Positions 1 through 7,255 of a DNA stretch of 32,752 nucleotides are shown piece after piece. Under the pieces are notes generated by a model, which saw only the letters and a program-made list of their open reading frames with translations, was not told where the DNA came from and made no database searches. Every line of letters starts with the position of its first letter. The stretch's first letter is position 1. The translations under genes were made by a program, and so were the position numbers. The DNA comes from JALZAA01 sp035938395 (GTDB lineage Bacteria > Actinomycetota > Acidimicrobiia > IMCC26256 > JACDBD01). Where the stretch lies: the NCBI GenBank assembly GCA_035938395.1, contig DASZGY010000059.1:1-32752 (forward strand), in the 5' to 3' direction.

Positions 1-177
1 ATCAACGCCGTGCGCATGTCGGTCGACGCCTTCGCCGGCGCGCCCGTCGTCGTGGCGCTCAACGCGTACGACGAAGACGACGTGGTCCACCACGAAAATC
101 GGGAATGGCTCCGCGACCGAGACGGCTACGACGTCGTCACCGGGCCCGAGACGGCCGCGGCACGAATCGTTCCCTAG
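1..177 (+). CDS. C-terminal fragment, possibly a dethiobiotin-synthetase-like P-loop protein
   Basis: The reading frame is open from base 1 and ends at TAG 175-177, giving the last 58 residues of a protein that begins outside the window. The visible part has a hydrophobic strand (APVVVALN) followed by an acidic, histidine-containing segment (DEDDVVHHENREWL) and a short RDGYDVVTG stretch. This resembles the end of AAA_26/BioD-type ATPases, where a late strand with an asparagine contacts the nucleotide. The P-loop that would confirm this is out of view, so the family is a tentative inference. The next gene starts 3 bases after the stop, so the two are probably co-transcribed. Confidence 0.45.
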   Translation: MNAVRMSVDAFAGAPVVVALNAYDEDDVVHHENREWLRDRDGYDVVTGPETAAARIVP

Positions 178-180
178 GCG

Positions 181-1656
181 TTGGTTGTGCCTTCATCCAA
201 GTCTCATCCCCGCTGCGGCAGACTTTTCGCCGTGGCGTCCGACCCGGGTGGAGGCGACGCGCCCACCGCCGCCGACCGCGGCATCGCCCTGACGCTCGTG
301 CTCGTCTCGGCGGGTGCGACGGCGCTCGTGACCGCCAGGCCGTTCTCCACTCCGAGCCGAGCCGGGTTGCTCGCGCTCGCGTTCGCGGCCTTCGCGCTGG
401 CGCTCGGGGTCGGCCGATGGCGACGGGCGCTCCGCATGCCCACTGTCCTCGTCGTCACTGCCGCGCTCCTGATCGTCGGGGTCGCCCGCTGGCCTCGCGA
501 CTCGACCGACATCTGGTCCTACGCCGCGTACGGCCGCATGGTCAGCGTGTACGGCGCGAGCCCGTACCGCCACGTCCCGGTCGAGTTCTCGAACGACCCC
601 GCGATCCGGCGGGTGAAGCCGATGTGGCAGAACACCAGCTCGGTCTACGGGCCGTTGTGGAACGGAATCTCGGCCGGAGTCGTGTCGGTCACGCACACGA
701 GCTCCCAGTCGACTCGCATGTGGTTCCAGGCACTGGCGGCGCTGTCGGTGTTCCTTGCGGTGTTGCTGATTTATCGCCGGACGCGCAGCCCTGTCGCGGC
801 TGCGTTGATCGGCCTGAACCCGCTCATCATCTACGACGTCGTGAACGGCGGGCACAACGACGCGCTCGTCGGCCTGGCGATCCTCGTCGGCGTGCTCCTC
901 GCATCGCGAGAACGGTTCGCTCTCGCCGCGTTGGCCATCTCGCTGGGCGCACTGGTCAAGCTGGTGGCACTCCTCGGGCTCGTGGCGCTGATCGTGTGGA
1001 TCCTGCGGAAGCGGGGTGTGCGTCCGGCGGCGATCGCGACCGGGGTCGGGAGCGGCGTCGTCGCGGTCGGCTACGCGCTGAGCGGTGGTCTCGACGCGCT
1101 CACACCGCTCCGAGATGCGCGGCTGCAGATGAGCCGAAACTCGATCTGGCTGCTCAGCGGCTCAGAAGGGCGCACGAACCTGTTCGGGTTCGGACGCGTC
1201 CACGCGTTCTCGCACGACTTCCTGCAATCTGCCGCCACGCTGTCGGCGATCACGGTCTTGCTGCTCGCCGCCGTGCTCGTGGTCGGGCATTTGCGCGACA
1301 AGACTCCAGCACTCGTCGTCGGCGGCGCACTCGTCGCCTACCTGCTGGCCGGGACGTACGTGCTGCCCTGGTACGCGGCGTGGGCGCTCCCGGTGCTCGT
1401 GCTCGAGTGGCGCTCGATGATCACGCGCCTCGTGCTGGCGTTCTCGGCGCTGTACCTCGTCGCCTACCAGTACCGCCAGGGCGTCCCCCACTCGCTGACG
1501 TACAAGACCCTGTTCGCCTCGAACGTGGTGCTCGTCTTCTTCGAGATGGCGATCATCGTCGCTCTGGTCGTCATGATCGTGCGTCAACGCCGGCCCCAAC
1601 GCGAGCGCGTCGAGGCGGCCGGTCCACCGACACCGGTTCCGGCCCGCCTCGACTGA
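181..1656 (+). CDS. GT-C fold membrane glycosyltransferase (MptB / GT87-like)
   Basis: A 491-residue polytopic protein with about ten or eleven hydrophobic segments. It is likely a polyprenyl-phosphate-sugar-dependent glycosyltransferase acting on the outer membrane face in lipoglycan or wall-polymer assembly. The diagnostic stretch follows the first long membrane segments: DIWSYAAYGRM, ASPYRH and then SVYGPLWN. This matches the conserved acidic/aromatic loop and YGPL motif of actinobacterial MptA/MptB alpha-1,6-mannosyltransferases and GT87 proteins. The C-terminal half has further helices (YLLAGTYVLPWYAAWALPVLVLEW) typical of the family. The start is uncertain: TTG 181 lies 3 bases after the upstream stop, and GTG 232 is an in-frame alternative. 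Both keep the first helix. The donor and acceptor cannot be read from the sequence. Confidence 0.75.
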   Translation: MVVPSSKSHPRCGRLFAVASDPGGGDAPTAADRGIALTLVLVSAGATALVTARPFSTPSRAGLLALAFAAFALALGVGRWRRALRMPTVLVVTAALLIVGVARWPRDSTDIWSYAAYGRMVSVYGASPYRHVPVEFSNDPAIRRVKPMWQNTSSVYGPLWNGISAGVVSVTHTSSQSTRMWFQALAALSVFLAVLLIYRRTRSPVAAALIGLNPLIIYDVVNGGHNDALVGLAILVGVLLASRERFALAALAISLGALVKLVALLGLVALIVWILRKRGVRPAAIATGVGSGVVAVGYALSGGLDALTPLRDARLQMSRNSIWLLSGSEGRTNLFGFGRVHAFSHDFLQSAATLSAITVLLLAAVLVVGHLRDKTPALVVGGALVAYLLAGTYVLPWYAAWALPVLVLEWRSMITRLVLAFSALYLVAYQYRQGVPHSLTYKTLFASNVVLVFFEMAIIVALVVMIVRQRRPQRERVEAAGPPTPVPARLD

Positions 1657-1673
1657 CGCTCAGCTGATCGTCA

Positions 1674-1706
1674 GCGCCCGGGAGCGGGGAACGTCGCTCC
1701 GGGCGC
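1674..1706. terminator. Strong hairpin between convergent genes
   Basis: GCGCCC-G-GGAGCG (1674-1686) pairs with CGCTCCGGGCGC (1695-1706), giving twelve base pairs with one bulged G and an 8-base loop. It lies 17 bases after the glycosyltransferase stop and 18 bases from the end of the convergent secreted-protein gene. It is therefore placed to terminate both. There is no long T tract, which is common in high-GC actinobacteria. Confidence 0.7.
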
Positions 1707-1723
1707 TTCTACCCCGACGGGTA

Positions 1724-2584
1724 TCAGACGTGAATGCCGAAGTTGAAGTTGATGATCGTGTTGTTGTCACCAACGATCGTGTTCGTCGAATTGTTGTTGC
1801 CCGTATTCGAGACGTGAACGTTCGTGATCGGCGCGTCCACCGGCGAGTTCTGGAACTGCATGCCGATGTCACCGAAGCCACGAGTGTTCACCTGCGAGTC
1901 GCGGCCCGACTCGACGCTGGCGCACGTCGTGTCGCCGCTCCCGGATCCGCCGCTGCTTGCGCCGACTCCGGCGACGATGCCGCAGTGGTTCTGCCCACCG
2001 AGGTCCACCGAAGCCGGTTGCGCAGGTGCCGGCGCCGGATCGGCGACGGGCAGAGCGGTGACTTGTGGGTCAAGCGCGGGTGCCGCGGGCGCCGCGGGTG
2101 CGTCCGGCGCTGCCGCGACCGCACTCCCGAAGAGCCCCGCCGACGCTCCGACGTTCCCGTTGATGAGCAGGTCTTGGTTCCCGATGATCGTGTTGTTCGA
2201 GTTGTTGTTCGCAAGGAAGTTTGAGACGTGAACATTCGAGATGGGTGCGCCGACCGGCGAGTTCTGGAACTGCATCCCGATGTCGCCGAAGCCGCGCGTG
2301 TTCACCTGCGAGTCGTTCCCGGACTCGACACTCACGCAACTCGCGTCACCGCTGCCGAAACCGCCGAGGGCGCCGATCCCGACGACGATGCCGCAGTGAT
2401 TCTGCCCACCGAAGTCCACCGTCTGGGGATCAGCAAGGGACGTCGGCGCATTCGCACTGCCTGCAGGTCCTGGCACCAGCATCACTGCGAGCGCCGCGAC
2501 GAGGAGGAACCAGCCGACGAGCAAGCCGTGCTGCACCCCCAGCCGTCCGACAACCGGAAGTTGCCAGAGCTTGTTGGTACGCAT
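1724..2584 (-). CDS. Secreted protein with two tandem copies of an unrecognised domain
   Basis: A 286-residue protein. The start at ATG 2584 is supported by AAAGG about 8 bases upstream. Residues 1-46 form a long signal peptide: a basic start, a hydrophobic core (LLVGWFLLVAALAVMLV) and a GSANA cleavage site. The mature part holds two copies of a domain that begins with GGQNHCGIV, continues through a Gly/Ser turn (GSGD) and a second cysteine, then SQVNTRGFGDIGMQFQNSPV and NVHVSN, and ends in an Asn-rich tail (NNNSNNTIIGN). An Ala/Pro-rich linker separates the copies. The two cysteines per copy could form one disulfide each. The Asn-rich tails suggest stacked beta structure, which is inference. 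I do not recognise the family. The gene lies downstream of amt1, behind its own hairpin. Confidence 0.75.
   Translation of the reverse strand: MRTNKLWQLPVVGRLGVQHGLLVGWFLLVAALAVMLVPGPAGSANAPTSLADPQTVDFGGQNHCGIVVGIGALGGFGSGDASCVSVESGNDSQVNTRGFGDIGMQFQNSPVGAPISNVHVSNFLANNNSNNTIIGNQDLLINGNVGASAGLFGSAVAAAPDAPAAPAAPALDPQVTALPVADPAPAPAQPASVDLGGQNHCGIVAGVGASSGGSGSGDTTCASVESGRDSQVNTRGFGDIGMQFQNSPVDAPITNVHVSNTGNNNSTNTIVGDNNTIINFNFGIHV
1811..2010 (-). repeat. Direct repeat copy 2 encoding the C-terminal domain of the secreted protein
   Basis: About 200 bp highly similar to 2225-2421, running from GACGTGAAC to GTCCACCG, with a single 3-bp length difference inside the Gly/Ser turn. It encodes the second domain. 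The longest shared block is over the NTRGFGDIGMQFQNSPV segment. The DNA similarity indicates a fairly recent or homogenised intragenic duplication. Confidence 0.8.
2225..2421 (-). repeat. Direct repeat copy 1 encoding the N-terminal domain of the secreted protein
   Basis: Partner of 1811-2010. Both copies include the codons for the two conserved cysteines and the SQVNTRGFGDIG core. Confidence 0.8.
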
Positions 2585-2623
2585 GATTTCGCCTTTCGAT
2601 GCTCTGGGGGCACCCGCGATGCG

Positions 2624-2655
2624 AACACCCGCCCTGTATGTATCGGCGGGTTGTT
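2624..2655 (-). other. 5'-leader hairpin of the secreted-protein gene
   Basis: CCCGCC (2628-2633) pairs with GGCGGG (2645-2650), and the flanking AACA/TTGTT extends the stem around an 11-base loop. It lies about 40 bases upstream of the ATG at 2584. It could affect mRNA stability or translation. No known riboswitch fold was recognised. Confidence 0.4.
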
Positions 2656-2748
2656 TCAAGGAGCGATCAGCGCGCAGATAGGGCCGATCGGCCGCTCTGC
2701 GCGCGCGACGCACCACTATTCGCCCGTTTTCGGACATCCGGACGCGAA

Positions 2749-2778
2749 GAGCCGGCCGGCGACGGTGCCGGCCGGCTC
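2749..2778 (-). terminator. Perfect 12-bp hairpin downstream of amt1
   Basis: GAGCCGGCCGGC (2749-2760) pairs perfectly with GCCGGCCGGCTC (2767-2778) around a 6-base loop. It lies 21 bases beyond the amt1 stop on the minus strand, so it probably ends the glnB-glnD-amt1 transcript. It also separates that module from the secreted-protein gene. Confidence 0.75.
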
Positions 2779-2799
2779 CCCAAGACGCCGCCTGCTCGA

Positions 2800-4362
2800 C
2801 TAGTCGGCGCCGGTCGTGGTCGGCGTTCGTGCCGGCTGCTCGACCAACCCGCCTCCGTTGCCCGACTGCTTTCCGGACGGGATGGGCGAGTAACCCTCGT
2901 ACGCCGGCTCGGGGTGGTACGCCGGGGCCCCGTGCTCGTGGATGTCGAGACCCTCGATCTCGCCCTCCTCGGAGATTCGCAGGGTCCGTGTGAGCTTGAC
3001 GAAGTACATCAGGACAAGCCCGGCCGCGAGCACGCAGAGCGTGATCATGACGCTGCCCTTGATCTGGGCAAACAGCTGATCGGTGCCGCCTCCGAAGAGC
3101 AGGCCCTCCACTCTCCCGCCGGAGACGTCCGGGCCCTGCGGCCCGGGCAATCCGTAGTTGCCCACCGCGAAGAGCCCGAGGCTGAGCGTGCCCCAGATCC
3201 CGCAGGCGCCGTGCACTGCGAACGCTCCACACGGATCGTCGACTCGTATCCATTCGGTGAAGTCGACCGCGAGCACCACGATGACTCCGGCGACGGCGCC
3301 GATGCATACCGCCCCGAACGGAGAGACCCAGTAGCACGGACACGTGATGGCGACGAGTCCGGCGAGAAGGCCGTTGACGCTGATCCCGGTGTCGAACTTC
3401 TTCGTCCGGTAGTAGATGTAGGCCATCGCGATCAGAGAGCCCGAACACGCGGCGAGCGTCGTGTTCGTGGCGATGCGGCCGATGCCCTCGAAGTCCATCG
3501 CCGAGAGCGTGCTTCCGGGGTTGAACCCGTACCAGCCGAACCAGAGGATGATCCCGCCGAGCGCGGCCAGCGTCATGTTGTGGCCGGGTGGCATCCCACC
3601 GCCGTCGCGCTTGAACACGCGGCCCAGCCGCGGCCCGAGTGCGACCGCACCCGTCAGGGCGAGCACACCGCCGACCGTGTGGACGACCGTCGACCCGGCG
3701 AAGTCACGGAACGGGGTCGGGGTCATCGTGCCGAGCACGCCACCGGGGCCCCAGACCCAGTGACCGAAGATCGGGTAGATGAGTCCGCTCACGCCGATGC
3801 TGTAGATGAGGTCGCCCTTGAAGCCGGTGCGCCCGACCATCGCTCCCGAGACGATCGTGCTCGTGGTGTCTGCGAATGCGAACTGGAACAAGAAGAACGC
3901 CAGGAACGCCACGCCGGTGGTGCCGTAGGTGTGAGGGATGCCCTGGAGGAAGAAGTAGTGGTTCCCGATCCAGCTGTTCCCCGGGCCGAACATGAAGGCG
4001 AAGCCGATGGCCCAGAACAAGATCCCGCACATCGCGGTGTCGGCGATGCATTCGATCATGACGTTCGAGACTTCTCGGGTTCTGGCGAAGCCGCCCTCGA
4101 GCATCATGAACCCCGCCTGCATGAAGAAGACGAGGAACGCCGTGACGAGCACCCACGCCGTGTTCAGGGGATTCACGACGTCCTTGGCCCTGACGGCCTG
4201 GTCGTGGAGCGGAGAGGCGCCCGCGTGCGTGCTGAAGTACCAGGTGAACCCCCATATCAAGGCGAAGATCAGCAGGAGGCCGATCATCTTGCCCGTGAGG
4301 TACGACCGGAAGTACTTGCGGGCCTCTGGTTTCCTGATGGTTGCGCACAGGTGATTGATCAT
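2800..4362 (-). CDS. amt: Ammonium transporter (nitrogen module 1)
   Basis: About 520 residues with eleven or so membrane helices of the Amt/MEP/Rh family, which move ammonium across the cytoplasmic membrane as a trimer gated by PII. Visible family landmarks are the FMQAGFMMLEGG segment in the first core helix, DFAGSTVVH carrying the first pore histidine, FNPGST, and VHGACGIWGT carrying the second pore histidine. The cytoplasmic tail is long, Pro/Gly-rich and ends TPTTTGAD; it could contact PII. Start choice: ATG 4362 fits a -10-like element at 4394-4399. In-frame GTG 4428 and ATG 4425 would add a 21-22 residue leader and overlap the direct repeat at 4430-4445. None has a good ribosome binding site. 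It is the last gene of the glnB-glnD-amt run. Confidence 0.93.
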   Translation of the reverse strand: MINHLCATIRKPEARKYFRSYLTGKMIGLLLIFALIWGFTWYFSTHAGASPLHDQAVRAKDVVNPLNTAWVLVTAFLVFFMQAGFMMLEGGFARTREVSNVMIECIADTAMCGILFWAIGFAFMFGPGNSWIGNHYFFLQGIPHTYGTTGVAFLAFFLFQFAFADTTSTIVSGAMVGRTGFKGDLIYSIGVSGLIYPIFGHWVWGPGGVLGTMTPTPFRDFAGSTVVHTVGGVLALTGAVALGPRLGRVFKRDGGGMPPGHNMTLAALGGIILWFGWYGFNPGSTLSAMDFEGIGRIATNTTLAACSGSLIAMAYIYYRTKKFDTGISVNGLLAGLVAITCPCYWVSPFGAVCIGAVAGVIVVLAVDFTEWIRVDDPCGAFAVHGACGIWGTLSLGLFAVGNYGLPGPQGPDVSGGRVEGLLFGGGTDQLFAQIKGSVMITLCVLAAGLVLMYFVKLTRTLRISEEGEIEGLDIHEHGAPAYHPEPAYEGYSPIPSGKQSGNGGGLVEQPARTPTTTGAD

Positions 4363-4393
4363 GCGGCGCAGGCTAAGTACGGGGCGTGACGCA

Positions 4394-4445
4394 CATGTAT
4401 GGCCGCCGTTAACACGCTTCGACATCACCCTGACGTATGTCTGAC
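4394..4445 (-). promoter_or_regulatory. Candidate operator and promoter upstream of amt1
   Basis: On the minus strand GTCAG (4445-4441) is followed 11 bases later by GTCAG (4434-4430) and then, at the same spacing, by GTCGA. A TACATG hexamer at 4399-4394 could serve as -10. The same GTCAG-N6-GTMAG arrangement occurs upstream of glnB1 and amt2. The bases 4428-4449 also form an imperfect 7-bp inverted repeat just past the glnD stop, so a weak terminator or processing hairpin is an alternative reading. Confidence 0.45.
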
Positions 4446-4458
4446 AGGGCGCGCGGGC

Positions 4459-6639
4459 TCAGCGCAGGGCGTCGAGGAGAGCTCGTTCGACCTCCGGCAA
4501 CTCCGCCGCGTCGAGCTTCGTGCCCTCGTTGTCGACGACGTAGAAGGTGTCCACGACCTCGTGACCCATGGTCGACACCTTGGCGTGGCCAATGTCGAGA
4601 TCGAGATCGGCGAGCGCCTGCGTGATACGGAACAGCACTCCGATCCCGTCGGCGGTGCGCACCTCGACAATGGTCGCCGCCGACGCACTGTCGTCCAGCA
4701 CGACGCGCGACGCAGGTGGTTGAGCCGCGGTTGGTCGACGGAGGCGCTCGTAGCGCTCGGCCCGTTCGCGTAAGCGGGCGGCCATGGCAAGCCGCCCGTG
4801 CAGCGCGACTCGCAAGTCAGCGTCGAAGCGGCTCCAGTCGGGTGGCTTTCCGAACACGCCGACGATGTCGAACTCCGAGAGCGCCACTCCGGGCTCGGGG
4901 GAGCGCGCGCGGGCGGCACGGACGTCCTGCCCGTGCAATCCGAGCACCCCGACGATCCGGCTGAAGAGACGGGGCTCGTCGGGTGCGACGACGACGAGGC
5001 GGTTGTCGGACCCGTCCACGAGCACACCGCCGGCGGCACGCGCGACCAGCTCCGCGTCCCGGTCGGATCCGCCCTCGGGCGCCGGGTCGTGCGCGCGCCC
5101 CGCGAGCACCGCTGCTACCTGGTCGACGAGCTGCTGAACCAACTCCGCCTTCCATGGCGTCCACGCCGTGTCACCGGTGGCCAGCGAGTCGGCCTCGGTC
5201 AGCGGGTCGAGCAACTCCAGGAGCTCGGGAGAGCCGACTGCCTGGGCCACGAATTTCGCCGTCGCGGGATCACCGAGGTCGCGGCTCGTCGCGACCGAGG
5301 GGAGCAGGAGGTGGTGTCGCACCATGCCCACGAGGAGGTCGACGTCGGCCGGCTCGAATCCCATCCGCTTCCCGATGCTGCACATCAGCTCGACCCCGGC
5401 CTCGGTGTGGTCGCCGGGAAAGCCCTTCCCGAGGTCGTGCAGCCAGGCACCGACCAACAGAAGATCGGGGCGAGCGACCCGACGGGTGAACAACGAAGCA
5501 TTGGCGGCACACTCGACGAGGTGCCGGTCGACCGTGAAGCGATGGAACGCGTTGCGTTGTGGGCGGCTGCGAACCGCAGCCCATTCCGGGAGGACCCGGG
5601 TGAGGAGCTCGTACTGATCGAGCGTCTCGAAGACCGGGATCAGAGCCGCGCCGGCGCCGAGCAACCCTACGAGCGCATCGCGGGCGGTCTTGGGCCACTG
5701 GTCGTCGAGCACCGGCGCTTCTCCCGCCAATCGGCTCAGCGTGCGCGAGCCGAAGGGCGCGCCGTAGCGGGCCGCGGCGTCCGCGGCGCGAAGGAGGAGG
5801 CTCGCGTCGCCGGCCACGTCGGCAGTCGCGGTCACGGTGACCTCGCCCTCGCGGAGGACGAGACCGTCGCCGAGCGGAACGTCGTCGCGCGACCGCGAAC
5901 GGCCCGCGGGCCCCTCCATCCAGCCGTCGACAGCGCGCCACGCGCCGTCCAGATGCCATGACACCGTTCGAGCCGCGGCGGCGACATCGCCCATCAGCCC
6001 GTCGGCATCGCTTCGTTCGACGAGACGAGCGACGTCATCCTGCTCCTCGAGCACCAGGCGGTTGTCGCGCTTCCCACTCAAACGCTGAAGCGCGACGCGC
6101 ACGTCAAACAGCGTCGCCGCGGCGGCCTGGGCCCTTGGTGCCGCCTCGACGACCGGGGTCCCGGCAGCCAGCGCGTGGAGTAGCGAGACGTCACGAAGAC
6201 CCCCGCTGCCTTCCTTGAGATCCGGTTCGAGAGCGAACGCGACCGCTCCGAACTCGTCGTGACGCTCGCGCGCGCTCTCGCGCAGAGCCGGCAGCATTCG
6301 GCGCACCCGTCGCTCCCACTGCTCTCGAGCGCGTCGACAGAGCTCATCGCCGAGCGCACGGTTGCCCGCAACACACCGCGCGTCGAGCAAGCCGAGCGAC
6401 ACCTTGAGATTGCCGTCCGCCAGCGCAAGCGCCTCGCGAACCGTGCGAACGCTGTGATCGAGGCTGAAGCCTGCATCCCAGATCGGATACCAGAGCGAGT
6501 CCGCCACGGTCGCGACATCTCGCGCCCCGTTGTGGACGAGAACGACGTCGAGATCACTGGCCGGCGCGAGCTCTCGGCGACCGTATCCCCCGACCGCCAC
6601 GATGGCGAACTGCTCGCGGTCGGCGAGGAGCTGCGCCAT
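4459..6639 (-). CDS. glnD: PII uridylyltransferase / uridylyl-removing enzyme GlnD
   Basis: Bifunctional nitrogen sensor that uridylylates PII when glutamine is low and removes UMP when it is high. Domains in order are a nucleotidyltransferase core with GGYGRRELAPASDLD (residues 17-31), the GlnD linker (EPDLKEGSGGLRD), an HD hydrolase domain with WLHDLGKG, and two C-terminal ACT domains (RLVVVAPDEPRLFSRI and VEVRTADGIGVLFRI) that bind glutamine. From ATG 6639 it has 726 residues, short at the N-terminus for the family. The same frame continues upstream with family-like sequence (LLREQRKTLL, then FGRALSDLVDAW) but contains no ATG, GTG or TTG before it enters glnB1. A CTG at 6708-6706 is one possible true start. 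Both PII proteins in the window carry the target tyrosine. Confidence 0.93.
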   Translation of the reverse strand: MAQLLADREQFAIVAVGGYGRRELAPASDLDVVLVHNGARDVATVADSLWYPIWDAGFSLDHSVRTVREALALADGNLKVSLGLLDARCVAGNRALGDELCRRAREQWERRVRRMLPALRESARERHDEFGAVAFALEPDLKEGSGGLRDVSLLHALAAGTPVVEAAPRAQAAAATLFDVRVALQRLSGKRDNRLVLEEQDDVARLVERSDADGLMGDVAAAARTVSWHLDGAWRAVDGWMEGPAGRSRSRDDVPLGDGLVLREGEVTVTATADVAGDASLLLRAADAAARYGAPFGSRTLSRLAGEAPVLDDQWPKTARDALVGLLGAGAALIPVFETLDQYELLTRVLPEWAAVRSRPQRNAFHRFTVDRHLVECAANASLFTRRVARPDLLLVGAWLHDLGKGFPGDHTEAGVELMCSIGKRMGFEPADVDLLVGMVRHHLLLPSVATSRDLGDPATAKFVAQAVGSPELLELLDPLTEADSLATGDTAWTPWKAELVQQLVDQVAAVLAGRAHDPAPEGGSDRDAELVARAAGGVLVDGSDNRLVVVAPDEPRLFSRIVGVLGLHGQDVRAARARSPEPGVALSEFDIVGVFGKPPDWSRFDADLRVALHGRLAMAARLRERAERYERLRRPTAAQPPASRVVLDDSASAATIVEVRTADGIGVLFRITQALADLDLDIGHAKVSTMGHEVVDTFYVVDNEGTKLDAAELPEVERALLDALR

Positions 6640-6745
6640 CCACGCGTCGACGAGGTCGGAGAGGGCGCGACCGAATGCAAAGCCCCGGACGCTGGTATCG
6701 CCGAGCAGGGTCTTGCGCTGCTCCCGGAGGAGCGCAGGGGAGGGG

Positions 6746-7084
6746 TCAGATCGCCTCGTCGCCGATCTCTCCCGTTCGAACTCGCACGACCATCTCGAGT
6801 GGCTGGATCCAGACCTTACCGTCGCCGATCTTCCCCGTACGGGCTGCTTCGATGATCGTGTTGGCGACCTTCTCGGTCTCGCCGTTCTTCGTCACCACTT
6901 TGATCTCGACCTTGGGCAGGAAGTCGACGTTGTACTCACCACCGCGATACACCTCGGTGTGGCCGCGTTGACGGCCATGGCCCTTGACCTCGGTGACCGT
7001 CATGCCCGAGACGTCGAGGTCATGGAGCGCGGCGGTCACGGTTTCCAACTGGTGTGGCTTGATGACTGCGGTCACGAGCTTCAT
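6746..7084 (-). CDS. glnB: PII nitrogen regulatory protein 1
   Basis: A 112-residue trimeric PII signal protein that integrates 2-oxoglutarate, ATP/ADP and glutamine status. The start at ATG 7084 is preceded by AGAGGTG at good spacing, and the upstream in-frame extension lacks family character. The T-loop (GRQRGHTEVYRGGEYNVDF) carries Tyr51, the uridylylation site. The B-loop (ARTGKIGDGKVW) and C-loop (RVRTGE) are intact. It is the first gene of a glnB-glnD-amt run, so sensor, modifying enzyme and transporter target are produced together. The stop at 6746 lies inside the probable true N-terminal region of glnD, which suggests overlap or translational coupling. Confidence 0.96.
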   Translation of the reverse strand: MKLVTAVIKPHQLETVTAALHDLDVSGMTVTEVKGHGRQRGHTEVYRGGEYNVDFLPKVEIKVVTKNGETEKVANTIIEAARTGKIGDGKVWIQPLEMVVRVRTGEIGDEAI

Positions 7085-7204
7085 GAAACACCTCTCTTGA
7101 GTGCCGTCAGCAATCCGTCGCCCTCGGGTCGCATCCATCGTCCTCGTGCTCGAGCGATGTTGCCGAGCGTGAACTTAAGAACCAGGTGTTACGGCAACGT
7201 GCGC

Positions 7205-7247
7205 CATATACGAACGGTTCGCCGCAGCTTCCTTACCGCTCTCTGAC
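7205..7247 (-). promoter_or_regulatory. Candidate operator and promoter upstream of glnB1
   Basis: On the minus strand GTCAG (7247-7243) and GTAAG (7236-7232) are spaced by 11 bases. A TATATG hexamer follows at 7210-7205 as a possible -10. The 16-bp core matches the amt2 upstream site (22309-22324) at 14 positions. The element lies between the DUF2254 gene end and the glnB1 start. A regulator cannot be named from the sequence; an OmpR-family protein would fit the 11-bp direct repeat. Confidence 0.5.
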
Positions 7248-7255
7248 ACAGAATT

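Noticed and set aside
2585..3448. Upstream extension of the secreted-protein frame into amt1
   Set aside because: The extension is Arg-rich shadow of amt1, while ATG 2584 has a ribosome binding site and begins a signal peptide.
2599..4389. A 596-codon plus-strand open frame opposite amt1
   Set aside because: Antisense to a clear Amt gene. The composition (Glu/Arg/Asp-rich, no domain) is that of a high-GC mirror frame.
7188..7203. GTTAC-N6-GTGCG upstream of glnB1 as a GlnR box
   Set aside because: Only one good half-site, and it does not match the GTNAC-N6-GAAAC pattern. The GTCAG-N6-GTAAG element nearby is better supported.
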